This document shows, in pieces, positions 45,033 through 54,867 of a stretch of DNA of 64,000 nt (the first letter of the stretch is position 1; the number at the start of each line of letters is the position of its first letter). The position numbers and the translations under genes are program-made. The stretch is from contig CAJQUW010007487.1 of NCBI GenBank assembly GCA_907163375.1, positions 1-64,000 on the forward strand, given 5' to 3'. A model generated the notes under the pieces. It worked only from the letters and a program-made list of their open reading frames with translations. It did not search any database and was not told the origin of the DNA. This DNA comes from Prostheceraeus crozeri (lineage: Eukaryota > Platyhelminthes > Polycladida > Euryleptidae).

Positions 45033-46180
45033 GTAAGTCTCATGTTGATTTTGATACTTTTGATAATCAAACGGCTTTACTTCTAATTGTTACTGTTAAT
45101 GGGAGGAACATTGAATTAGTGAAAAGTGTATCTTCAATGAAGACAGCTAAAATCACGCCCTCTTACTTTTTTCAATGCAGTATTCATTTTAATTGAATCT
45201 TGTATTAGCGCAAGCCTAATACGCCTGAATCCGAACCGTTGGCATTAATTATTTCTTAAAAAAGTGCGATATACATGTAAATTTGATAACGGTAGATGAA
45301 TGATCTCAACTATTTTTATTCAAATTTATTGACCATTTCACTAATTCAGTCTTGTGCTCCTTTTCTATTTTTTTCATTGATAATTCATCTTCATCAATAA
45401 TTTGAATAATGATGAAAATGTATACTACCGTGATAACAGAATTGATGATAGGTATCTTGTTCGATTTGTTAAACCTGATCATAGTAGGTATTATTGCTAG
45501 TGGATTTAATGTTGCATATCGTAGCTTTTTAAAAGAAAGGATATCTATCTGCCCAAATGAAGTATGACAAAATTTTCCCCAATTTTTATGAAGTTCTCAT
45601 CCCTTCTTCACCTATCTTCCTCCAACTCCTCCCGAAGCAACCTACATAGACGTTCTACGTCCTCTATGAAATTGTTAATCTCAAAACCTCCGCTGAAACC
45701 GTTGGCGCTCTCACGTTCACAATTGCTCCCGCTCAGATTTGAAATTAACTTCCTTTTACATTGAAGGCAATTACCTCACTCTCCCGTTTCAAAAAGCTGA
45801 TCTCAAGGCTGAACTCCTGCATAAGACCTTCTCGTGAACATTTTCTGCATCAGTGCCCTTGAAGTTTTATGACGAAGTGTCACTGCAAAATCTGTTCGTT
45901 TAAATAACATTCAATTATACGTGTTTCCATGGCCATTTTGATTTACCCATAGATTCCTTTTACAAACAGAAATGTATATTTTTTCTGTTAGAATAGCGAT
46001 TGTTGTAAACTTTCTCTCAAATTGGTCAGTTATTGAATTTCTAAATATAGTCGTGCAGAACTATGATAGAGCATTAAGCAGTAATTTCAAACATGTTTTT
46101 TGTTCGCTACTTTATTTCAGCGTAACATTTTATATCATATTAATGCTTCTTAGTTCTATCTAGTACTAATTTAATTTCAG
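45033..46180 (+). other. Intron of the accessory gene
   Basis: A GT-AG interval between the DUF4806-like exon and the last exon. It is AT-rich with no further gene supported. A protein-like but frame-broken stretch near 45,580-45,880 was not recognised. Confidence 0.5.
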
Positions 46181-46350
46181 AATGTTTCACGAAGTTATAC
46201 GAAGGTGGCATTAGCGAACGCGAGGTTGAAAAGGCTTGCATCGCTTCTCTCAAGGGAGCGAAAGACCGCGCTGGTGGTCGAAAAAGGCGAGCGAGTGGAG
46301 CCCACAAGAAGCCGCACAGACAGCTGTTGATCGACTCGGATTCTGATTGA
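46181..46350 (+). CDS. CACTA-like accessory protein, last exon
   Basis: The exon starts after acceptor TTAATTTCAG (46,171-46,180). Entering in phase 1 it reads CFTKLYEGGISEREVEKACI, then ASLKGAKDRAGGRKRRASG, a basic tail, and a TGA at 46,348-46,350. The EvekacIaslKgAkdR pattern is typical of the end of DUF4806-type proteins. The phase agreement with the donor at 45,033 makes the splice convincing. Confidence 0.65.
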
Positions 46351-48033
46351 TCGTGTTGGATAACCGTGTACACTTCTGTGCATTTTTGTAAATAGTTTTC
46401 TTCCATGACTTAACCTGTCATGTTCTGAATAGGGCAATCATAGCTGATGACCGTGATGACATATTTGCATATATTTTTATACATCTATAATGTTATTCTA
46501 ATATAATAGATGGGTCGTTTTCAGTTATGACTTTTCAGTTCCTTCTTTGGTGTTGGTAAGTAATTCAGATAGTGGTCAAGCAGTTATGACTAGTTAAACT
46601 GAATAAAAAATTCATGAAAGAGTAAAAGCAAGAGAAAACATGGGTTGGTAGACCGTAGGCAAGCGTCGGGTGTGCCAACCCTGCACCGTCGGCTGAGCGG
46701 ACACGCGTAGCGGTTCACCCAACCACGATTCACCGGGACAAAATGCCGTTGGCACACCGGCAACGTCTCGTGGTTGGCACTACGAATATTTTTACACTGG
46801 GCATAAGCCAAAAGCCGCAAACAGAGTTACTACACCTATGTTACTACACAATGAGAACTGGCCGACAGAATAAGCAAGCCGTATAAGCATTCAGTCATGA
46901 ACCACAGGAGGTACACAGGTGAAGGAGGTACACACGATAAGCCATACATCAGCCATAAGTAACGCCATAAGTTATAAGTCACAAGTCATTTTGACAATGC
47001 TTTTTCTCATGACAGGCAATACAAGGAGGAATAGAAGAAGATATATGACATTTCTCTCAGTTTTGTAATAGCATAAAGCATAGCAACGCATGTATGTAAG
47101 TACAAAGAATTATGCGCTAAATCACAACGCCAGTTCTATTGAAGATCGTCACCCAAAGATTCTCAACCAGATGATGGCTTATCACTTATGGCTTGTATGC
47201 ACGTCAAATATAGAGGTCATCATATCCATTTGTTGATTATTAAGGCCATGAGAAAATTGAATAGAACTTTTTCGGCTAGCGACCTAATTTACTATTCAAA
47301 AAAATATAGCAGAAAGCATCGCCTTTTGTTTTTGGCATCTTCTTAACTGAAATATCTGAACACTGAGAATTTTCTTGAAGGAATTTTATCATAATACTGA
47401 AGTTACTTCCAGATTTGTATATAATGAACTTCTATGGCGAATTATTTCTCTTTGAAAAGTCATATTTTCGTAGTCAATTATTCAAAAAAAATTTAATTCC
47501 GTAAGGTCTATCCTGAAAAGTTGATTTTGACTATCCAGATATTTAAGGTAGAAATCCAAGAGTGATTATCAAACTTCTCGGTATTTTTTACGAAACTTCT
47601 TTGTTGGTTGATGACTTTTCAATCAGTCCCCGATGGTGATCTATTGGCACATAAACAGTGGAGCGGTAACAAAATTTTGTTTGAAGGGGGCGGGGGGCAT
47701 GCGTTCCATGATGTAGACTCAAATAGGAGTGGAGAGGTGGCCTAACCCTGCCGTGTATGTTTAAAGGATTCACCGACGTATCAGATTATTCACTAATACA
47801 TAATTACCTAGACTTTTCATTTACTAATTCTTTTACAACTTGTATGCATCATAGTATTGCATGGCTTATAATTTTATATTACTTATCACATGCGTAGCCT
47901 GTATGTGGATCGTAGATATATTACAAGTATCACACTTGATGAGGGCTAATGAAACGATTTCCGTTAAAAGCACATGCCCACCAAGCTCGATTCATCAGAG
48001 AAAAGAGTAAAATTTTCATGTATTATTTGTTAT
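46351..48033. other. Spacer between the CACTA-like and piggyBac units
   Basis: No gene. It contains the short dispersed repeat at 46,660-46,803, a run of CATAAG-type words near 46,880-46,990, and otherwise AT-rich DNA. The 3' end of the CACTA-like element should lie here but was not located. Confidence 0.4.
46660..46803 (+). repeat. Short dispersed repeat with inverted words
   Basis: CGGGTGTGCCAAC (46,668) is inverted as GTTGGCACACCGG (46,748). GGCTGAGCGG resembles a tRNA box A. The 3' half matches the minus strand of 22,680-22,760. Confidence 0.35.
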
Positions 48034-48431
48034 CCCTTTATTTGTCACTGTTGCATATATGCAACAAATCAAACTTACTATGGATAACAAAATAATATTG
48101 ATAGTTCAGTGTCAATACCGCTCTTAAATATAATTCTTACCTTGATTTACAGTAATTTTGCAGCAAAAATCTGAACAATTGACTTAAAGCATAGTTTCCG
48201 ACTGCACAGTTTCCAAAAAAAATAATCACTATATTTTTTTCTTCTATAGTAGTGCATTATATATTTTTCAATGTTACTGACGGGTTTACAAAGCAATTTA
48301 GCTCATGAAACATATTGAGAAAGACCTTATTACATATAATCTATTCGATGAAAAGCTGCAGAATCTCATTTTCTCATTCTGCGGTTGAAGATATTTATTT
48401 GTTGCATATATGCGACATTGTCAAATAGGGG
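48034..48431. repeat. piggyBac left-end region with inverted TIR-like blocks
   Basis: CCCTTTATTTGTCACTG followed by TTGCATATATGCAACAAAT starts at 48,034. An inverted relative, ATTTGTTGCATATATGCGAC followed by ATTGTCAAATAGGGG, ends at ~48,431. CCC-starting ends with an internal repeat are typical of piggyBac elements. The block may be the left end of the unit carrying the transposase, or a ~400-bp miniature copy. TTAA is not exact at either side. Confidence 0.6.
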
Positions 48432-49178
48432 GTGATTTTTATGTCAATATCATGAACATTCCCACGACTTTCGGCATCAAAATTGCGAATCACCATGCAA
48501 AGCTGTGTCGTCATTCATGATTGAATCGTCATAGCAAGCTAACTTGAGGATCATTGATTGCTATTTATAGTACTTACGTCAGCCTCATTGCCGGTATATC
48601 ATTCAATCGAGTCTTCATATTATTCGTTGCGCCGGAAGACTAAGGTGAGTTGAATTTATCAGCATTCAGCATTCAAGTGAGGTTATTCTAGGAAATATAT
48701 TAGCAGCCACGCATTTAATTAAGATTTTACATTCATGTGAATTATAGTGGAAAATGTTCACCATTCATGACAAGCATTCTGGTGGTTTCATAACCCTGTT
48801 ATGTCCTTATCCATTACAGATAACTAATCAAAAGTCGTTAAGTTCATATGAGTTAAAATATTTCAATGCTTTGAAATAAATATTTTGTCTGTCTGGATTT
48901 GAAATTGAAATTAAATTTGCACCAAAAGTAACGGAATAGGTCATGGTTTAATTTTTATTTCTCTCTTTCCTATCATTTCTAGTACATAGTAATCCATGGA
49001 TACGCTACATGAATTCATAATTGTAGACAGATTAAAAAATGTCAGAGAAAACTAGAAATGAGCTAGCACAAAAGTAATCCTAATTATAGATTTAAAATGT
49101 TGATGAAGTGTATAAAAAAGCTTTGAATGTTGGTTGGATCTAATGTTCAATCTAATCTCTATTTTATATTGATTTCAG
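48432..49178 (+). other. 5' region of the piggyBac gene
   Basis: No coding sequence. The ATG exon begins right after an acceptor (GATTTCAG, 49,171-49,178), so a non-coding first exon and promoter are expected here. Confidence 0.4.
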
Positions 49179-49179
49179 A

Positions 49180-51364
49180 ATGAATCCAGAGAGGAGGAAA
49201 CGATATCGTGGCTATCGTATAGAAGAAGTTGTAAATCTCGTTATGGAACCTACGTCAGATTCGGAAATATCTGATCTTGATGATGAGGCTGAGGAAGATG
49301 CAGAAAATATCACACCAAATCAGCTTGTAAACGAGGCGCATACTGAGGAATTCAATTATGCTGACAATGAAAATGCAAGGTATGTATACCGAAACTATCC
49401 AGTCATATTATTATAATATTCTTTGAAATCAATCCGGTTGTTACTTTGCAATTTTAAATGAGATTTTTCTGATATATTGAGGACTATTACTCGACTGCAT
49501 GTATGTACATTGTAGCCTACATGTTCATATTTAGTTCTCGAAATAATTTCTGACACTTAATTTTTACAAAATGATAGTAAAAGACATTTTTTCTTATTTT
49601 CTGCATTGTATAGATTATCAGCACAATGTTTCGACTGGCTAGGCATAGCCCTGTCTGTAGGCCTATTCTTATGAATACATTATAATTCATTCCTATTTGA
49701 TCCAACCTGTATATGAATATGATGTTTTAAATCAAAATTGAACTTCGTTATGTGATATGAACTCAAAAATATGCCTTTTTTTCAGGAACGATGGTATGGA
49801 CGACATTCATGATGAAAGTGAAGATGAAGAAAGAGGGCGACCGATTTTCAAATGGCGCAAACGAGAACCAGTGCCGGGAAATATCGAATTCCAAGGAAAT
49901 TCCTTCTCTTCTCCTCCAGAAGAAAGTCCATCACCTGCAGAGTATTTCAAGATTTTCTGGCCGGATTCTATAATCACTATGCTAGTTGAGCAGACAAACT
50001 TGTACAGCATGCAGGAAGCCGGGAAGAGCATAGCAACAAATTTCAAGGAGATGCAGCAATTCATCGGCATCAATATGCTCATGTCAATCATAATCCAACC
50101 TTGTTATACTATGTATTGGTCTTCCGAAACTAGGTATGGTCCCATCGCTGATGTCATGGCCCTAAAACGGTATCAAACTCTTCGTCGATATTTGCATGTT
50201 GTTGATAATACCACCAAGAATGAAAATTCAGGTAAATTATTCAAAGTCGAACCAATTATTCAAGCTGTGCGTCAGAGTTGTATTAACCAGGAACAGGAGC
50301 AATGTCAATCTCTAGATGAACAAATGATTCCTGCTAAGACGAAGAGAAGTGGAATTCTGCAGCATCTGCCAAAGAAAATACACAAGTGGGGATTCAAGAA
50401 TTTCGTCCGCGCCGGAAAATCAGGGATGATCTACGACTTCTTCCTCTATGTTGGAAAGAATAGTGTTGGAACGGATAAATGCGGAGTAGAAGATATCGTG
50501 ATGAAATTGTTGAAAGAAGTTCCAAGACACAAAGGATATCGAATACTATTTGATAATTGGTTCTCCACGTTAGGTCTCATGAGTCGGCTGAAGGAAGAAG
50601 GAATACTGGCAACCGCGACCTTCAGGACAAATCGAATTGCGAGCTGTCCTTTGTCTTCAGAAAAAGAGTTGAAAGCTCAAGGGAGAGGTACGTTTGATTA
50701 CAAGACGGATCTCAACAGTGGAATTCATCTCATGAAATGGTATGACAACAAATGTGTTGTGGTCGGCTCAACTTTCTCTGGAATCGATGCAAAACAAACC
50801 GTTCGTCGTTGGGATGGGAAAACCAAGGCCTTTGTTGACGTCACATGTCCTGACATGATAGTTGATTATAACTCCTCAATGGGAGGGGTTGATCTAGCTG
50901 ATATGCTGATTTCCTTGTATCGTACGAAAATGAATCCTAAGAAAAGATGGTATTTGAAGCTAATATTCCATTGCGTCGATATAGCGAAGATAAATGGGTG
51001 GCTATTATATCGCCGTCACTGTGACCAAAGGCAGCTGCCAAAGAAGGAAATGTTCGGCCTTAGAAAGTTTATTCTCCAGGTGACCCAATCGCTGTGCTTG
51101 AAAGATGTGGATCTCCATCGTCCTGTTGGTCGCCCTATCAAACGAAGCTTGTCTCCACCTCCTATTTGTGGCAAGAAACCAGCAATTGCTAAACCTATTC
51201 CGGAAGTACGGCGGGATCAACGTAGTCATTGGCCGGAAGTGAGAGACAAAAGAAACCGTTGCCGCCAATGCGTGTCCGGTTACAGCTACATTTACTGTTC
51301 CAAATGTGGTATATGCCTATGTTTGAACAAAGACAGGAACTGTTTCAAGGACTTTCACTGCTAA
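49180..51364 (+). CDS. piggyBac transposase, two exons, 592 aa, apparently intact
   Basis: Exon 1 is 49,180-49,379 (donor GTATGT at 49,380). Exon 2 is 49,786-51,364 (acceptor TTTTTTTCAG). The join completes an Arg codon and gives 592 residues, close to the 594 of the type member. An acidic N-terminus precedes the catalytic domain. The three expected aspartates are in SLDEQMIPAK (D244), ILFDNWFSTLG (D323) and MGGVDLADM (D436), numbered on the spliced protein. RTKMNPKKRWYLKLIF follows, and the C-terminus is a cysteine-rich finger: RCRQC ... YCSKCGICLC ... CFKDFHC. No stop or missing key residue was seen. End-like palindromes lie at 48.03-48.43 and 51.65 kb. The copy could be active or recently so; expression cannot be judged. 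Confidence 0.9.
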
Positions 51365-51797
51365 ATCTTCCCAGAAATCCAAACTGACGTTTTTGATAAT
51401 AAATGATGCTAGTATGAATCACAACTTTTTGATTGGGCATAATTTGGATTTTTAGTTAACAGTTTATTAGGGACAAATATAGGCCTATATATATATACGT
51501 ATCAACAACTGGTAACGCAAATAATCAATATTTCTTCAGAAATTAGGACGTTTTGCATTCAATAATGCTATAAATTATCAAAAGATGACATCTAAAAGCA
51601 GTTTATCAAAATAAGACAAATCTTCGTTTTTGTACCTCTATTTGGCAATGTTGCATATATGCAACAAATTATAAAATCTATCAGAAAACAGATATTGCAA
51701 AACAAATGGTACTTTATCTTCAAATAGACAATGTTTAACAAGTTAAAGTCAAAAAATAATTTTTCTGATCACTCTAACATAATGTGCCAAATACAGG
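51365..51797. repeat. piggyBac 3' region with palindromic end motif
   Basis: CCTCTATTTGGCAATG followed by TTGCATATATGCAACAAAT at 51,635-51,669 repeats the motif of 48,034 in the same orientation. At ~51,782 AATGTGCCAAATACAGG followed by ATTAA resembles an eroded inverted end. The right boundary is therefore near 51,670 or 51,797. Confidence 0.5.
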
Positions 51798-51798
51798 A

Positions 51799-53470
51799 TT
51801 AAAAGTCAAAAGTCATTTCAAAGGGATCCAAATATGACTTTGTTTTTCGAATGAAGTCCTTCATTATTGCCTCCATATTTAGACGCATCAAACGTTCTTG
51901 ATGAACATGAAGAATGGTGAGGTGCGTCAGCCGCACTTGAGACATTGTGCTCCTCAGCCATGTCTTCAGTCTTCGCAATCCACTAGAGCTGCGCTGAGAA
52001 GATGCCACCGATCACCGATATAGGCGTGGACAGCAGCAGTTGACAAAACTTGATAACCTGAAGTAGCAGATAAGTTATTTACTCCAATAATGACCCCATA
52101 ACATAGTATCGTACGCAGATCGATTATTGCTCTGTACCCGTAATGTCTGTTCAGCCACAAATCCAAGAAATGGATTCATGTTTTTCTCTTCAAGTATATT
52201 TCTTGGGATAACATGAGCAAAAACTTCGAAAATTTTATTCTGCATGGTATCAGATAGAAAATTGTCTCTTCTATCCAGCTCGCAGAATTAAATATTTTGT
52301 TTATGTGCTTCGGTTTGCTAGAAGTGTGATTAATACGAAATCACCGGCACATCGAGAAACCTATTAAGTGGGCAAAAAGGAATTCCTAATACCTTACAGA
52401 GATAGAAAAAAAGTCGTGCGTCGCTTGCGGATTAATGTGAGTTCCAGCAAAGTGCTTCGATTGCCACAATTCCTTCAGATTCGAGGAATTCAGATCATTG
52501 CGCACAGGTTTTCTCCATAATGTTGGCCCTTCCGATCATTATTAAAAAAAGTAGCAGGCGTACGAAAATAAATTCATTTGATGATTTCACATCCTCTCCT
52601 CGGCATTTCTCACTGTATAGTGCATACACTGAATCGAATGTCATCAACACATCGATGTGTGTTTTGGTGTGTGCGAAGTGATATCACAGGACTCACGCCT
52701 CTCTCACTGACTCTGGTGTACTCTGCTGACAGCTTATTGTTTGCCATTTCCAATAGCAAGCGATACACGAATTATCCATTGGAGAAGGAGCAAGTTGTCT
52801 AATTCTGTGATGTGCCATTTCGATATTAAGGTTACATAAAACCCTTCCTTTCTAGGAAACCGAAGCGTGTGCAGATGAATCTAATTCTGTGGTCGAGCCA
52901 CTTGGTCACATCTTCTCCATAAATTTAAGAGATTTCTTTCACTAGATGAGTGAATTATCCTGATCATGATTTCTTATTTACCACATCTCTGAAGCTGCAT
53001 GTGTTTTTAACTTTCTACACATTTTCTCCATTTACCTCTACCGCCAGTCAGGAAACTTCTCTTTTGTGGAGCAGGCAATGGACTTTACGGGTTTTGACAG
53101 CTTCTATACATACGAAGCAGTATGCAGAACCAGTCCGGATATCATAGCACAAACCATTTGTATTTTTCAAACCACTTTGGTTGACACGTATACGTCCATT
53201 ATCGTCCTTCTGAAACTGAAAATCATTGTGAGGCACAAAATGTCTTTCTATTTGCATGATTTCTTTATAATAATCGAAATGCTGAATTGAAACCTCGGAT
53301 GACATATCAATTTCAGATGCAACGCTGTTCTTTGATGCTTTAGCACTATCATCGCATTCGACACTTCTACGAGCACACTGATGCTGCTGAGTAGTATCTG
53401 TTTCATTAGCTGCTTTGAAGAAAGATCTAATGCAGCTTTGTTGTAAATCACTCAGTGCTGCGTCTTAGCA
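51799..53470 (-). pseudogene. hAT transposase remnant (TTF finger and dimerisation domain)
   Basis: On the minus strand the N-terminal part (53,460-53,050) shows SEIDMSSEVSIQHFD and YDIRTGSAYCFVCIEAVKTR, which fits the TTF-type zinc finger (wl.Yd....afCf.C..a) of ZMYM/hAT-5-like transposases. The C-terminal part (52,010-51,800) shows LRRLKTWLRSTMSQVRLTHL followed by TILHVH, the hAT dimerisation signature. Most of the catalytic domain is lost or unreadable, and a ~610-bp non-autonomous element (52,282-52,891) separates the two parts. Frame changes are numerous. It may be related to the autonomous source of the miniature family, but that cannot be shown here. Confidence 0.7.
52282..52891 (-). 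mobile_element. CACAG hAT-type non-autonomous element, copy 1 (reversed)
   Basis: Reverse copy of the ~600-bp family. It begins CAGAATTAAATATTTTGTTT and ends CAGATGAATCTAATTCTGTG. Internally it shares GATATCAC, CACACACCAAAACACACATC (complement) and TTGCCATTTCCAATAGCAAG. The left terminus has lost its first bases, so the target duplication is not clear. It lies within the hAT transposase remnant. Confidence 0.85.
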
Positions 53471-54056
53471 AACGGAAAGCTGCAAAGGAAATACTGATAC
53501 ATTAATAAGTGAAAAAAACTCAATCTGGTCATCAAAGGCCAATTACTTGATAAAGTAAAGATATGTTCCTATTTTATGTCTTGTAGGTATTAATTGGTTA
53601 ATATTTCCTAACCTAACTACCTCCACGATGAGTTGGTACCACCATCTCACGATCGGAGCGCAGCTGCTGGCGAATTGATTGCATCATTTTACTTCCGTCC
53701 TAACTATCAGGCCGGTCCTTCCCGGATGGTTAATCCGTCAGGGTACCTACTAGATTCAGCGACTGCCGAAGTCGTCACATTCAATACTACCCCCAGATAG
53801 GTCGAAAATGAGATCGAATGAAGGAAAGATGCTAAAACTATAGAGAAATATGCACCGAAACTACAATTTATTTGATCAAATTTGCTTTGTCCCCTTCAAT
53901 GTCTTCTGGTGATCAGTTGTGTATACGTAGAAATATATTCATGATATTAAACACTAACATCATGATATTAATTCTGCTGCATCCTTTCAGCCGGTGCTAA
54001 GCATCCCCAAACTTTATACTGTGGGTGCTCAAGCCACGCTGCTCTGATTGTTCCCG
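53471..54056. other. Spacer
   Basis: No gene or element ends recognised. Confidence 0.4.
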
Positions 54057-54190
54057 CGCTTACACTGTAAACTGTACAATACCAAAGCTACATTCGAAAC
54101 CGATGTACGATTGTTTGAAAAGCGATTGTTTTTCCTATTGGATGATAAAGATAATCCAAGGAAAGCCAATCGCTTTCGTAGTGTATGAGC
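54057..54190. repeat. Fold-back repeat, copy 2
   Basis: AAAGCGATTG...TTCCTATTGGAT pairs with ATCCAAGGAAAGCCAATCGC over ~23 bp around a short loop at ~54,145. The outer ends GCGCTTACACT and AGTGTATGAGC are also inverted. Related to 12,840-12,930. A hAT-type element starts at the next base. Confidence 0.6.
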
Positions 54191-54460
54191 CACAGAATTA
54201 GATTCATCTGCGCGCGATTCGGTTTACTAGAAAGGCGGAATTGTATGTAACCTTAATATCGAAATGGCATATCACAGAATTAGACAACTTGCTCCTCTCC
54301 AATGGATAATTCTTGTATCGCTTGCTATTGGAAATGGCAAACAATAAGCTGTCAGCAGAGGACACCACAGCTAGTGAGAGATGCGTGCGTGCTGTGATAT
54401 CACTTTGCACACACCAAAACACACATCGATGCCTTGCTTCGATTCAATGTATGCACTATA
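54191..54460 (+). mobile_element. CACAG hAT-type element, left half only (interrupted)
   Basis: It matches the first ~270 bp of the family from CACAGAATTAGATTCATCTG to TTCAATGTATGCACTATA, then breaks at 54,460 where the LINE-associated sequence begins. The missing right half was not found after the LINE, so either the insertion deleted it or it lies outside the window. Confidence 0.85.
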
Positions 54461-54475
54461 ATAATAATAATAATA
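54458..54475. repeat. (ATA)n tract at the LINE 5' junction
   Basis: About six ATA units lie exactly between the interrupted miniature element and the LINE head. Dong, an R4-clade LINE, is known to insert in TAA repeats, which fits. Confidence 0.7.
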
Positions 54476-54481
54476 GACGAG

Positions 54482-54550
54482 TGAGTGGCACAGTGGTTTA
54501 AGTGTCTGCCTGTGGTCTGGACGGCCCAGGTTCGACTCCTTGCGCAGTCA
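54482..54550 (+). promoter_or_regulatory. tRNA-like pol III box A/box B pair at the LINE head
   Basis: TGGCACAGTGG (54,486-54,496) matches box A and GGTTCGACTCC (54,529-54,539) matches box B exactly. The starts are 43 bp apart, within the tRNA range. The folded sequence does not make a full cloverleaf with a paired acceptor stem, so I read it as a tRNA-derived promoter or SINE head rather than a tRNA gene. Confidence 0.6.
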
Positions 54551-54570
54551 AACTTTTTAATAATACTTTC

Positions 54571-54616
54571 GACCGGGTGTTTGGCAAGCGCCTGTAATCC
54601 AGCTACTTGGAGGTCA
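54571..54616 (+). ncRNA. 7SL/Alu-domain-like segment, copy 1
   Basis: GACCGGGTGTTTGGCAAGCG is followed by CCTGTAATCCAGCTACTTGG and AGGTC. This resembles the 5' Alu domain of 7SL RNA (CCGGGCGCGGUGGC...CCUGUA-UCC-AGCUAC--GG-AGGC). It lies after the tRNA-like head and before a second copy. Confidence 0.55.
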
Positions 54617-54674
54617 TTAAAGTGGAATAGAACCTTAATAGCTATATTCTAATATCATCTATAACCTTACAGCC

Positions 54675-54720
54675 GACCGGGTGTGTGGCGAACACCTGTA
54701 ATCCAGCTACATGGAGGTCG
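54675..54720 (+). ncRNA. 7SL/Alu-domain-like segment, copy 2
   Basis: GACCGGGTGTGTGGCGAACA is followed by CCTGTAATCCAGCTACATGG and AGGTC, 104 bp after copy 1 and differing from it at about six positions. The two copies imply a duplication of a 7SL-like unit. Confidence 0.55.
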
Positions 54721-54867
54721 CAAGTGGATTAGACATTGGCTGATTATTAACCAGACTGCAGACGCTCGAATCACAAAAAGTGCATACTCGGGAGGGAAAA
54801 GCTGTTTCCTCCATCATTTCGTCCTCGCCCAACACCCATACATAACATATGGAGCATATTAATAATA

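Noticed and set aside
45564-45880. Protein-like stretch in the accessory-gene intron
   Set aside because: Frames break repeatedly and no family could be recognised.
54482-54550. A genuine tRNA gene
   Set aside because: Box A and box B are good but no paired acceptor stem or clear anticodon arm can be drawn; more likely a tRNA-derived promoter or SINE head.
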